From the NCBI GenBank assembly GCA_052143535.1, contig JBKQSS010000093.1, forward strand, positions 1 to 64,000: a DNA stretch of 64,000 bases, given 5' to 3'. The first letter of the stretch is position 1. Every line of letters begins with the position of its first letter. This DNA is from JADGRA01 sp052143535 (lineage in GTDB: Bacteria; Myxococcota; Myxococcia; Myxococcales; Myxococcaceae). The notes under the pieces were generated by a model. The model made no database searches. It had not been told where the DNA came from and was given only the letters and a program-made list of their open reading frames with translations. A program made the position numbers and the translations under genes. Below, piece after piece: positions 44,717 through 56,821 of the stretch.

Positions 44717-46684
44717 CTATTCGAGTTCGACTTGCTCGAAGCCTCCGGTGCCGTTGAGCACCGTACCCCACACCTTGTGAGAGGCCTGGTGCTCGGAAAG
44801 CCCAAAGCTGAGGGGAACGCCGAGGCCGAGGTCCAGGCCGTGGATGCTCTCCAGGGCATCCACCAGCGTGTCCGCCGTCACATTGCGCCCGGCCAGCTTG
44901 AGTCCTTCCAGAAGAAGGGTCCCCGTCACGTAGCCCTCGAGGGAGATGAAGTCCGGCTTCTCTTCGGGAGAGAAGCTGGACAGCGCCTCGCGGTACCTCA
45001 GGCCCACCGTGGACTGTCCGGTGGGGAGGGGCACCACCTGGGTAATGATGACGCCCTGCGCGTACTGCGGGCCGAGCTGGACCAATTCCTCGGCCAGCGC
45101 CTGGCTGCCCACGAAGGAGACGTTGGTGAAAATCATTCCCGGCCGCTGCTCGCGGACTTTCTCGATGAAGCGCGCGGCCGGCCGGTAGGTCGCCACCATC
45201 ACCACCGCGGCCACCGTGGCCTTCTTGTCGAGGATGCGGCTGACGGCGTCAGCGACGTCCGCGGTGTTGCGGGTGTACGTCACCCTGAGAATGGGGGAGC
45301 TGCTTCGCTTCAGCCGGCGAAGCTCCTTGGCCACGCCCTGAAAGCCGGCCTCTCCATAACTGTCGTCTTGGGCGAAGACGGCAATCTGGTCGGGTTTGAT
45401 GTGCCGAATCTCGACCAGGTACCGGACGATGGCAGCCGTCTCTTCCCCGTAGCTGGCCCGGTAGTTGAAAACGTAGCGGTCGGGCGGGTCCTTGCGGAGG
45501 AGCGAGGCGCCGGTGAAAGGGCCAAAGAAGAGCATCTTCCGCTCTAGCGCGTAGGGGACGGCAACGGCTGCCGTGGGTGTCCCCACGTTTCCGACGAAGC
45601 TGAAGACGCCGCGCTGCTCGGCCAGCTCTCGCATCACGTCCTTGGTGCGGGCCGGCTCGTAGCCATCGTCGAGGGCGATGAGTTTCACTTTCCGGCCATT
45701 GACTCCGCCGGCGGCGTTGGCCCGTGCGAAGGCCACCTCCAGGCCAAGCCTCATCTGGCGCCCCAGCTCCTTGGCGACGCCCGTCAACGGCGCGGCCATG
45801 CCGAGGGAAATTTCGGAGTCGCTCACGCCGGGAACGGCTGGCGCGGCGGGCGACGGCGTGGGCGTGGGCACCGGAGTGGCGACAGGCGCAGAAGCGGGCG
45901 CTGAGTGGTTGCGCAGGTAGGCCACACCGACTGCGAGGCCGATGCCAACGAAGGCCGCCAGAGCCAGTAGCGCGACCGGAGGCACCAGTCGACTGCGGCG
46001 GGCCTCGCTTCGGACGCTGGAGAAAGGGGCCGTGCCCGCTGGGGGCTGCCCGCGAGCCGGCGGTGTGTGGGGGCCACTAAAGGGCGAGGTGGTGGGCCCT
46101 GAGGTGTGCAGCGGACCGGAGGTGGTGAGCGCCGGCGGGGCCACCGGTGCTGGCGCCTGGGGCGCCACGGCGGCAGCGAGTCCGTCTCGGGTGGAGGGTC
46201 GCACGCCGAGGCTCCTCGGAGGACTGTTGTGCGCTCCACTCGTCGACGGAAGACTGGGAGGAGTGCCAGCCATCGCCGCCCGTTGAGGAGCCAGCCGGGG
46301 AAGCGGAGCCGGCGGTGGTGTGGGAGACCCTCCGCCGTCCACCGGGTACAGTTTGGGAGGCGCTGGCCGGTCTGCGGCTGCAGCGGCGAGGGCCTCCCAG
46401 GGCTCGTGGATGGTGCGGCGCGCGCTGCGTGAGCCGAGCTCGACCTGGTACTTCCCGAGCTTCGAGCGGAGCGCGTGGCGAACGGCCTCGGGGCCTTCGC
46501 GACCGTCGAAGCGCGCGTCGACGAGCACGCCGGAGTCGACGAAGAAGGCTCCGGTGGCCTCCCCCCCAGCGGGGCGAGGCATGCTGATGGACACGGCGGC
46601 GGTCTGGCCACTGCGACAGTAGAAGTCGAGGACCTCGACGAGAGAGGCTTCGGGAAACTCACCGCTACGTGACGGAGTTTTCAT
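44717..46684 (-). CDS. DUF4388 - transmembrane - periplasmic binding (LivJ-like) receptor fusion
   Basis: Membrane protein of 655 residues with an unusual order. Residues 1-110 form a DUF4388 domain (FPEASLVEVLDFYCRSGQTA, GAFFVDSGVLVDARFDG, EAVRHALRSKLGKYQV). A Pro/Ser-rich linker runs from 111 to 225. RRSR precedes a single helix (232-255), predicting the N-terminus in the cytoplasm. Residues about 285-655 form a branched-chain amino acid binding-protein fold (LGMAAPLTGVAKELGRQMRL, FVGNVGTPTAAVAVPYALE, DDSYGEAGFQGVAKELRRLK). There is no ABC transporter nearby, so it is more likely a one-component sensor than a transport subunit. DUF4388 is linked to myxobacterial motility and GTPase signalling. 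It lies 300 bases downstream of the RND adaptor. Confidence 0.88.
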   Translation of the reverse strand: MKTPSRSGEFPEASLVEVLDFYCRSGQTAAVSISMPRPAGGEATGAFFVDSGVLVDARFDGREGPEAVRHALRSKLGKYQVELGSRSARRTIHEPWEALAAAAADRPAPPKLYPVDGGGSPTPPPAPLPRLAPQRAAMAGTPPSLPSTSGAHNSPPRSLGVRPSTRDGLAAAVAPQAPAPVAPPALTTSGPLHTSGPTTSPFSGPHTPPARGQPPAGTAPFSSVRSEARRSRLVPPVALLALAAFVGIGLAVGVAYLRNHSAPASAPVATPVPTPTPSPAAPAVPGVSDSEISLGMAAPLTGVAKELGRQMRLGLEVAFARANAAGGVNGRKVKLIALDDGYEPARTKDVMRELAEQRGVFSFVGNVGTPTAAVAVPYALERKMLFFGPFTGASLLRKDPPDRYVFNYRASYGEETAAIVRYLVEIRHIKPDQIAVFAQDDSYGEAGFQGVAKELRRLKRSSSPILRVTYTRNTADVADAVSRILDKKATVAAVVMVATYRPAARFIEKVREQRPGMIFTNVSFVGSQALAEELVQLGPQYAQGVIITQVVPLPTGQSTVGLRYREALSSFSPEEKPDFISLEGYVTGTLLLEGLKLAGRNVTADTLVDALESIHGLDLGLGVPLSFGLSEHQASHKVWGTVLNGTGGFEQVELE

Positions 46685-46987
46685 TCAGTGCGGCGCGCCA
46701 CCGGAGGCACCGGCCAGGTGCGCCGACTGTAGAGTCTACGAGACAGCTCGTCGGTGTTCGCAAGGCGACAGGTTCACGCCAGAGTGGTTTTCATTCCCAC
46801 TTCCGAAGCTCACGTGCGCGCGCAGGATGCGCTCAGCTTCGTTCACGCACACCTCGTGGACGGCCCGGTGGTGGGTGTTTGCGGACTCCTCGGCCCTCTG
46901 GAGCGGCAGGGGACGTCGCTCCTGACTGCCCGGGGAGCCAGGGGCAGCCGGGGGGCGTTGGCCCGGGTTGGTGTTTGGGACGGACTC
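46685..46987. other. Spacer between RND adaptor and receptor fusion genes
   Basis: About 300 bases between the adaptor stop and the receptor gene start, both leftward. An imperfect inverted repeat (CAGTGCGGCGC near 46687, and GTGCGCCGACTG near 46725) flanks the receptor start. No gene was recognised. Confidence 0.4.
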
Positions 46988-48231
46988 CTAGCGGGCAGCC
47001 GGCAGCCCCACGCCCGGGAGCGCAGCTCCGCTGCCGGGGGCGGAGGCCTGCCCCGGCGGCGCCGGTGGTGGAGGTGCAACCGGCGTCGCAGGTTGGACCG
47101 CTGCCTGCACTCTGTCTCCGTCGGAGAGCTCGGGACTCGGGTTAAGGATGACCGACTCGCCGCCTTGGAGCCCGCTGAGAATTTGCACCACGCGTCCACT
47201 GTCATCGCCTGTTTTCACCTGCTGCAGACGGACCTGGCCGTTCTGGACAGTGGCCACGAAGAGCCGGTCTCCGCGCCAGGTGAGCGCCTCTCCGGGAACG
47301 AGCGGCGCGCGACTGCCCCGAAGGTGCAGGGTTGCCTTGACGTATTGGCCCGGGTAGAGGCGCGGCGGTCGGTTGTCAACGTCTGCCTCGACCAGCATGG
47401 TTCGCGTCTTGGGGTCGAGCCCCATCGACATCCGGCTCACTTTGGCTTCAATGGGATGGGATGGGTCGCTGTCGGTGGCGAGGCTCACCGAGTCGCCGAC
47501 TTGAAGGCGCGCGGCATCCGGCTGGCCGACGTAGACCTGCACCCGGAGCAGGTCGATGTCCGCCAGGTCCACCACCGGCTGCACAGTTGAGGTGTTGCCC
47601 GTTCCGGAGGGCACCAGAGCGCCCACGTCCACGTATCGGGCGGTGACGACGCCGCTGAAAGGAGCGCTGATGACTTCGTAGGACTGTTGGGCGAGGTCCT
47701 GCTTGAGAGTGGCCTCGGAGACCCGGAGTGCCCCGATGGCGTTGTCCAGGTCTTGCTGTGACACCACTCCGTCCGGACGCAGGGCTTCAGTCCTCTGGAG
47801 CAGCACCCGCTTCAAGACCAGGTCCGCCCTCGCTGCCGCCACCGCTTGGTCGGTCTCGGGGGACTCGAGGCGCGCCAGTAAGTCACCCTTTTTCACGCGA
47901 GTCCCCTTGTCGACGGGAATCTCCCGGACGTAGCCCGCGACCTTGGCGTAGAGGGTGATTTGTGCCCAGCCGCGGACTTCGGCCGGCAAGGTCAGTGTCT
48001 GCTCCGAGGGGGCCACCATCACCGGGACGACCTGCACCGTGTTTCCCTTGGCGAGGGCTACGTTTCGGTTTTTGACGTCGGCCGCCTCGGCGCTGTGGCG
48101 GCGCCAGGCCAACAGCGCCACGCCGAGAATTGCCACCAGCACCAGCACCAAGGACAGGAGGGTGAGGGCGCGTGGGCGCGGGCCAGAGGGTTGGGGCGCG
48201 CCTTGAGACGTCGCTTGGTTCTCGTTCATGC

Positions 48232-48235
<4 letters not shown>
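46988..48235 (-). CDS. RND efflux periplasmic adaptor (membrane fusion protein)
   Basis: Periplasmic adaptor of 415 residues anchored by an N-terminal helix (residues 25-44). The lipoyl/hairpin region is recognised by YAKVAGYVREIPVDKGTRVK and LQRTEALRPDGVVSQQDLDN, followed by YEVISAPFSGVVTARYVDVG, the beta-barrel domain and a membrane-proximal domain ending in LQGGESVILNPS. The C-terminal 45 residues are Pro/Ala/Gly-rich and untypical. It links the pump to an outer-membrane channel. Its ATG overlaps the RND pump stop as ATGA, so it is translated with the pump. No outer-membrane factor gene lies in the window. Confidence 0.94.
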
Positions 48236-51471
<3,236 letters not shown>

Positions 51472-51696
51472 CGAAAAACCATCCTCCCGCTGCGGGGGCG
51501 GGGCGTGGGCAGGTCGGCATCCCTAACGTAGGCCCTTCGCCAAGTCGATGCGTTCGCAACGAAAAGTCAGCAACAGTGCCATGCCGTCCCGGCACCACCC
51601 GCGGGGCGCGGAGGCCCCCCGGTGAGCGGCCCCTGGGTGGGCCGTCCACGGACGGGGTAACCGGGGCAGCCGGTGCGGCGTACCGTCCGACGCGTT

Positions 51697-52203
51697 ATGC
51701 AGCTCACTGTCTCTCGGCGGGTGTTGCTCCTCGGGGCCGGCGTGCTCGGCGCCGCGGGCGTGGCCCGCCTCTTGCGTGGGAGTCCCGCCATGGCCAGTCC
51801 CGTCCAGGAAACGTTTGAAGTGGTGAAGAGCGAGGCCGAGTGGCGGAAGGCGCTGTCGGCTGCGGCCTACCAGGTCCTGCGCGAGCAGGGGACGGAGCGC
51901 GCCGGGACGAGCCCCCTGGACCATGAGAAGCGCCCGGGGACTTTCCTCTGTGGCGGTTGCGCCCTGGCACTCTTCTCCTCGGAGGCGAAGTTCAACAGCG
52001 GGACGGGTTGGCCAAGCTTCTTCGCGCCCCTCGAGGGCGCGGTGCACACCCACGAGGACAAGGGCTTCTTCATGTCCCGCGTCGAGGTGCACTGCCGGCG
52101 CTGCGGTGGCCATTTGGGCCACGTCTTCGACGACGGCCCGGCGCCGACGGGCAAGCGCTACTGCATGAACGGGGTGGCGCTGGGGTTCGAGCCGAAGGGC
52201 TGA
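51697..52203 (+). CDS. msrB: Exported peptide-methionine (R)-S-oxide reductase MsrB
   Basis: Repairs R-methionine sulfoxide in oxidised proteins; 168 residues. The enzyme core is complete: LCGGCALALF and HCRRCGGHLG supply the four zinc cysteines, FNSGTGWPSFF binds substrate, and the catalytic Cys is in KRYCMNGVAL. The N-terminus VSRRVLLLGAGVLGAAGVAR is a twin-arginine-type export signal, so it probably acts in the periplasm or envelope, unlike most cytoplasmic MsrB. ATG 51697 is used; GTG 51673, eight codons upstream, is the other candidate. It is divergent from the RND pump operon. Confidence 0.93.
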   Translation: MQLTVSRRVLLLGAGVLGAAGVARLLRGSPAMASPVQETFEVVKSEAEWRKALSAAAYQVLREQGTERAGTSPLDHEKRPGTFLCGGCALALFSSEAKFNSGTGWPSFFAPLEGAVHTHEDKGFFMSRVEVHCRRCGGHLGHVFDDGPAPTGKRYCMNGVALGFEPKG

Positions 52204-52219
52204 GCTACCGCCCTGGGAG

Positions 52220-52543
52220 TCACCGCGTCCGGGGGATGAGGCCCGGGAGCGGGGTAGGGGACTCGGCGCGGCGGCGGTCCGAGGCCCGACGCTCCCCCAA
52301 CTTCTCCAGCGGAATTTCCTTCATCGGCTCGGTGAGGCGGCGCGCGGTGAGCAGCACGTCATCCACCTGACGAATGAAGGGCTCCACAGACGGCCCGTAA
52401 AACTTGCGCAGCCCTTTGGCCATGGCTTCCAGCCTCTGGGCGTGCTCGGACACCACCGGTGCCACCAGCCGCTGCGCGCGCTCGAACACTTCGCGAAAGC
52501 GATTCAACTCGTCGAAAATGTCGAGCAGCGGTTCTCGGTCCAT
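52220..52543 (-). CDS. Hypothetical helical protein, 107 residues
   Basis: Cytoplasmic, charged, mostly alpha-helical protein that I do not recognise. Residues 1-75 contain amphipathic helices (LDIFDELNRFREVFERAQRL, HAQRLEAMAKGLRKFYG); the C-terminus is Arg/Pro-rich and probably disordered. No signal or membrane segment. The start ATG 52543 has a weak upstream GGA; ORF extension to 52669 adds unlikely sequence. It is convergent with msrB (16 bases apart) and lies downstream of the DUF2252 gene in the same direction. Confidence 0.6.
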   Translation of the reverse strand: MDREPLLDIFDELNRFREVFERAQRLVAPVVSEHAQRLEAMAKGLRKFYGPSVEPFIRQVDDVLLTARRLTEPMKEIPLEKLGERRASDRRRAESPTPLPGLIPRTR

Positions 52544-52637
52544 GTAGGGAGTCCACCCCGGAGCGGGAGAAGCCTGTTGGAAGGTGTACAGTCCTGTAGC
52601 CGGGCAGCGTACCGGGTGCTGGTGACGCCGCCAGTTT

Positions 52638-53852
52638 TCAGCCTCGTGCCTGCTCCGCGAGCACCGCATAGTGGAGCGCAGCGGCCTCGTACAGGCCGGC
52701 GAGCGTCACGGCGTGTCCCAACAGTTCCTGCGCTTCGGCTTTTGACCACCGCGGGGCCCTCTTGGCGCCCCGACGGTGGAGGGCGCCGGTGAGTGCCCCG
52801 AGGTAGCGCAGCACGGGCTCGCGCTGCTCGGGGGCGAGGTGCGCCATCTGGAGGCGGTCCTCCTGAGGCATGAGACGCCGCACCAGCAGCGACCGCCCGG
52901 CGAGCTCCGTGCTCCCAGCCATGCGAGGGGGACTGGCGAGGCACTTGCGTAACGCTTTGAGGACCCGGCCGGCACCCGGGCCAGCATTGCCGGTCGCGAA
53001 GGCACGGCCGGAAGGCTCGTCCTCCTCCTTCATGTCGAAAATCCAGCCCCCGTCCGGGCCGCCCTTGCCAGCCACCAGGACTGCGATGCGCAGCACGCCG
53101 AGGCTTCCCGTCCCGGCGATGCGAAAGGCGACATCCACTACCTTCCAGGCCTCCCGGTGGTGGCCGCGCACCCCGTCGGGAAGCCGGGCCGCGTAGGCCG
53201 CGAAAGCGGCGGTCGCGTGTCGCTGGAGCGCTCCAGTGAGCGAGCGGTAACGCGCACCGCGGGTGAAACGGCGGCCCCTGGCCGTGAGCTCGGTGCGAGC
53301 GTCCAAAAGCTGCTGGCGTGTCCGCTCCGCCGCTCGCTCCAGCAGCGCGCGAACCGGGGCAGGCGCCCGTCCGGCCGTCCCTGTGGACCGGCCGGCAAGG
53401 ACACCGTCGAGCACGGCCTCGGTGGCTCGGCGGATGGCGAGGGCTGGTAGCCCCCACGTCCTCGCGGCAAGGACGGTGCTGGTGAGCAAGCGCAGCACGT
53501 CCAGCCGCTGGGGCCCCACAAACGCATCATCAAAATCGTTGACGTCGAAAGCCACCGCCTCGGACTTGGCCTCGTCCAAAAGGGACTGTGGGCGGTAGAC
53601 GCCAAAATTTTCCAGGTGCAAGTCCCCAGTCAACCACCCGTCGCCCTCCGGGCCCCTGGCCAGCCAAGGCACCTTGCGAAGCGCGGAGTAAAACAGTGGG
53701 GCCGAGCCGCGGAGAAAGGCGAACGGCGAGACCGCCATTCGGTCGCACTTGTGTTGGAAGAGCCAGTGCGACCCCACCTCGCGGAGGTCCCGCGCCAGCT
53801 GCTTTCGGGCGAGTTGCGCTGGGTCGAGAATACCACGCCTGGAAGTCCCCAT
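52638..53852 (-). CDS. DUF2252 family protein
   Basis: Soluble protein of 404 residues. It matches DUF2252, which shares the kinase-like fold of the CotH/choline kinase type: KCDRMAVSPFAFLRGSAPLF, GDLHLENFGVY, AFDVNDFDDAF and LLVRRLMPQEDRL (conserved catalytic-loop and DFD-like parts). Members are suspected protein or small-molecule kinases without proven substrates. The end (ETQ-rich part, AEAQELLGHAVTLAGLY) is typical. It diverges from the PLP decarboxylase gene over 84 bases. Confidence 0.9.
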   Translation of the reverse strand: MGTSRRGILDPAQLARKQLARDLREVGSHWLFQHKCDRMAVSPFAFLRGSAPLFYSALRKVPWLARGPEGDGWLTGDLHLENFGVYRPQSLLDEAKSEAVAFDVNDFDDAFVGPQRLDVLRLLTSTVLAARTWGLPALAIRRATEAVLDGVLAGRSTGTAGRAPAPVRALLERAAERTRQQLLDARTELTARGRRFTRGARYRSLTGALQRHATAAFAAYAARLPDGVRGHHREAWKVVDVAFRIAGTGSLGVLRIAVLVAGKGGPDGGWIFDMKEEDEPSGRAFATGNAGPGAGRVLKALRKCLASPPRMAGSTELAGRSLLVRRLMPQEDRLQMAHLAPEQREPVLRYLGALTGALHRRGAKRAPRWSKAEAQELLGHAVTLAGLYEAAALHYAVLAEQARG

Positions 53853-53936
53853 GTCCTTCTGGCCTCCCTAGCACGGACGGCCAGGATGGGGCCCCTCGAC
53901 TGTGCAGGCCACGCTGAGGGAACCTTCCCGCTTGCC

Positions 53937-55334
53937 ATGTCCGACAACCCCTTGCTTCTGGATGCGCTGGAGTACGCAGGTCGGTTTCAAGCCTCACTGT
54001 CCACCCGCCCAGTCGGCGCGCTGGGCTCGGCAAGCGAGCTCCGTCGCACCTTCGACGTGCCGCTCTCGGAGCGCGGGGAGGATGCTCGGAGTGTCCTTCG
54101 CGCGTTGGCCGTGGATGGAGAGCCCGGCCTGGTGGCCACAGCCGGACCGCGATTTTTTGGGTTCGTCATCGGCGGAAGCCATCCGGTGGCTCTGGCCGCT
54201 GACTGGCTGACGTCCAGCTGGGACCAGAACAGCGGCCTTTACGTCACCTCCCCCCTCGCGGCGGTGCTGGAAGAGACGGCCGGCCGCTGGCTGTGCCAGC
54301 TGCTCGAGTTGCCGGCCGAGGCGGCCGCTGGCTTCGTCACCGGAACGCAGCTGGCCAACCTGGTTGGCCTGGCCTGCGCCCGTCACGCACTGCTGGCGCG
54401 TGCCGGTTGGGACGTGGAGGCGCGTGGCCTTCTCGGCGCCCCGGCGCTGCCGCTGGTGGTGGGCGAGGAAGTCCACGTGACGGTGCTGCGTGCGCTCCGC
54501 TTCCTCGGCCTCGGAGGCGAGACAGCCCTCCGGGTGGCGGTGGATGGCCAGGGCCGCATGCGCCCCGAGGCTCTGGTTCGCACTCTGGCCGAGCTCGGGC
54601 GGCCTGCCTTGGTTTGCGCCCAGGCGGGAAACGTCAACACCGGAGCCGTGGACCCGCTGCTTCCCATCGCCGAGGCCGTCCGCGCCCACGGCGGCTGGCT
54701 CCATGTGGACGGCGCGTTCGGTCTCTTTGCCCGCGTCGCGCCGAGCCGCCGGCACCTGGTGGAGGGAATGGAGCGGGCTGACTCCTGGGCGGTGGACATG
54801 CACAAGTGGCTCAACGTGCCCTACGACTCAGGCGTCGCCATTGTCCGTGACCCGGCCATCCTCCGGGCTTCCATGGGAAGCGATGCAGCCTACCTGGTGA
54901 AGTCCGGGCAGGAGCGGGACGGCGTGAATTTCGGCCCGGAGTTCTCGCGGCGGGCCCGCGGCATCCCCACCTACGCGACACTTCGCACGCTCGGTCGGCA
55001 GGGCGTCGCCGAGCTGGTGGAACGCTGCTGCGCCCTGGCTCGGCGCATGGCCCAAGGCCTCGCCTCGGCCCCGCGGGTGCGGATTCTCAACGAGGTGGCG
55101 CTCAACCAGGTCCTGGTGCGCTTCGAGTCGGCCAGCGGGGCCGACGCCGACCAGCTGACTCGGGACGTGGTGCGGAGGGTGCAGGCCGACGGCACCTGCT
55201 GGCTCGGAGGGACGGTGTGGCGCGGCCTCGGAGCGATGCGGATCAGCATCAGCGGGTGGAACACCACCGAGGCGGACATCGACCGCTCGGCGGAGGCGAT
55301 CCTGGCCTGCGCGCGCGCGGCCGGGGGCCTCTAG
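53937..55334 (+). CDS. Group II PLP-dependent decarboxylase (aromatic L-amino acid decarboxylase family)
   Basis: PLP enzyme of 465 residues. The PLP lysine is in SWAVDMHKWLNVPYDSGVA; the preceding histidine-aspartate pair WLHVDGAFG and the ring-stacking segment FVTGTQLANLVGLACARHAL fit the family. It probably decarboxylates an aromatic amino acid or acts as a related cysteine/aspartate-type enzyme; the substrate is not clear. ATG 53937 starts the homologous region; ATG 53886 is a possible alternative, with a weak ribosome binding site. A run of eight T (55346-55353) follows the stop by 11 bases. Confidence 0.9.
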   Translation: MSDNPLLLDALEYAGRFQASLSTRPVGALGSASELRRTFDVPLSERGEDARSVLRALAVDGEPGLVATAGPRFFGFVIGGSHPVALAADWLTSSWDQNSGLYVTSPLAAVLEETAGRWLCQLLELPAEAAAGFVTGTQLANLVGLACARHALLARAGWDVEARGLLGAPALPLVVGEEVHVTVLRALRFLGLGGETALRVAVDGQGRMRPEALVRTLAELGRPALVCAQAGNVNTGAVDPLLPIAEAVRAHGGWLHVDGAFGLFARVAPSRRHLVEGMERADSWAVDMHKWLNVPYDSGVAIVRDPAILRASMGSDAAYLVKSGQERDGVNFGPEFSRRARGIPTYATLRTLGRQGVAELVERCCALARRMAQGLASAPRVRILNEVALNQVLVRFESASGADADQLTRDVVRRVQADGTCWLGGTVWRGLGAMRISISGWNTTEADIDRSAEAILACARAAGGL

Positions 55335-55391
55335 GGCTCGGGCTGTTTTTTTTGAGCGCGGCGAGGCGCCGTGCCGGAGGCTGGTGGAAGC

Positions 55392-55985
55392 ATGTTGCAC
55401 GTCCAGGTGCGAGACCTCACTCCGGCGCTGTGGCCCTCGGTGGAGACGCTATTCGGCAAGAATGGCGCCAGCGGCGGGTGCTGGTGCATGTTTTGGCGGC
55501 TCAAGGCCAGTGAGCCGTACGCCCGGCTCAAGGGGCAGACGCTGAAGCGTCGCTTCAAGTCTCGGGTGGCCAAGGGGGCCATTCGGGGCGCACTGGCCTT
55601 TGCGGACGGGGAACCGGTGGGGTGGGTGACGTACGGTGAGCGGATGGACTTCCCCCGGCTCGAGCGCTCGCGGAGCCTGGCTTGCGACGACAAGAGCCGG
55701 GTGTGGAGCGTGCCGTGCTTCTTCGTCGAGGCTGGCTTTCGGAGACAGGGCGTCGCCTCTCAGCTCTTGTCCTACGCCCTCGACCGGATGCGCCGGGCCG
55801 GAGCGCCGGCGGCCGAGGGGTACCCGGTGAAGCCCAAGCCGGATGGGAGTCCACTGCCTGCGAGTTTCAGCTACACCGGCACGGTGGCGATGTTTGAGAA
55901 GGCGGGTTTTCTCCTCACTGCCCCGTCGCTTTACGCCAAGGTGCGCATGCGCTGCCCGCTCGGTGCGGGCGAGGCGCCTGGTTAG
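55392..55985 (+). CDS. GNAT family N-acetyltransferase
   Basis: Acetyltransferase of 197 residues. The order LFGKNGASGGCWCMFWRLKA, GEPVGWVTYGER, VWSVPCFFVEAGFRRQGVAS (acetyl-CoA loop RRQGVA) and FEKAGFLLTAPSLYAKVRM fits a cysteine/tryptophan-rich GNAT subgroup common in bacteria. Substrate unknown. ATG 55392 has a GGAAGC before it; GTG 55371 is possible. Its stop shares the TTAG tetranucleotide with the stop of the convergent protease-like gene. Confidence 0.85.
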   Translation: MLHVQVRDLTPALWPSVETLFGKNGASGGCWCMFWRLKASEPYARLKGQTLKRRFKSRVAKGAIRGALAFADGEPVGWVTYGERMDFPRLERSRSLACDDKSRVWSVPCFFVEAGFRRQGVASQLLSYALDRMRRAGAPAAEGYPVKPKPDGSPLPASFSYTGTVAMFEKAGFLLTAPSLYAKVRMRCPLGAGEAPG

Positions 55986-56821
55986 TGCTCCACCCCGTCC
56001 GCCGGCTTGGCCGGCGGATGCATCTCCCGGGCTTGTGCCGCAAGCTCGAGCACCTTGTCCACCGGCCGGAGCACGGTCAGCACCATCTCGGAACCGCTGC
56101 GGCCAAAGGCGCCGTCAAACATTCCTCCGCCGCGGGCGTCGGGGGCGGTGCTGAAGCGGTTGACGAAGACGCCGAGCGGCACCCCGTCGGCGGTGTACGC
56201 CACCGAACCGGTGAAGCTCGCCGTCTCGCCGTCGGTGACGTAGTACGGCGCGGGCCCGCGCACCGAGGCGCGGATTTCGCCGGTGGCGACGGCCAGGGCA
56301 CGGCTGGTCAGCTTTCCCAGCCGCGCCACTACGAAAATGGGTGTGAGCAGAGGCACCGTCCCGGTGCGGGGGCGCAGAGTCACGGCGCTGAAGCGTCGTC
56401 CGGCCTCCCGAGGCTTGAGGAAGGCCAAGTCCAGGTCGGTGTCCTTGAGGACGACGTCGGCCTCCACCTCGGTGCCATCCTCGAGCAAGAGGGTGGTCTC
56501 CTTCACCTCGGCCTCCACCTTCATCCTGGCGGTCTGCCCTCCCGCCATTTTTCGCAAGGCCCCCGAGGGATCAATGCTGGCGGCGCTGGCCAGGGTCAGC
56601 CCGGACGGGTCAATCACCACGCCGGCCACCTCCACCTTTTGCTCCTGGTCCTGCGCCTGTCCCCCGAAGCCAATCTTCAGCTTGAGAACAATCCGGATGG
56701 TGATGACCGCACGACGGACTTGCTCGGCGGTGGCGCGCCCGGTGGCGCGGAGGTCCGCGGCCGGCGCCGGGAGCGCCGTCCAAAGCGTGGCGGCCACGAG
56801 CCACATTTGGGCGAATCTCAC
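55982..56821 (-). CDS. Degenerate trypsin-like (S1) pseudoprotease, exported
   Basis: Exported protein of 279 residues (signal peptide to about residue 22, ending PAPAADL). The fold of a trypsin-like HtrA protease is recognisable in VAGVVIDPSGLTLASAAS, DLDLAFLKPREAG and TGSVAYTADGVPLGVFVN. The catalytic residues are not there: the His of TNHVV is replaced in the SAASID segment, and GNSGGP is absent (TGSVAYTADG). The central Asp of DLDLA may be retained. It is therefore probably not an active protease. It overlaps the upstream HtrA-type gene by 4 bases (ATGA) and may regulate or bind that enzyme. Confidence 0.85.
   Translation of the reverse strand: MRFAQMWLVAATLWTALPAPAADLRATGRATAEQVRRAVITIRIVLKLKIGFGGQAQDQEQKVEVAGVVIDPSGLTLASAASIDPSGALRKMAGGQTARMKVEAEVKETTLLLEDGTEVEADVVLKDTDLDLAFLKPREAGRRFSAVTLRPRTGTVPLLTPIFVVARLGKLTSRALAVATGEIRASVRGPAPYYVTDGETASFTGSVAYTADGVPLGVFVNRFSTAPDARGGGMFDGAFGRSGSEMVLTVLRPVDKVLELAAQAREMHPPAKPADGVEH

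Noticed and set aside
55319..55353. Terminator-like run of eight T after the decarboxylase gene
   Set aside because: The only nearby stem (GGCC/GGCC) is four bases long and 16 bases from the T run, so it is too weak to call.
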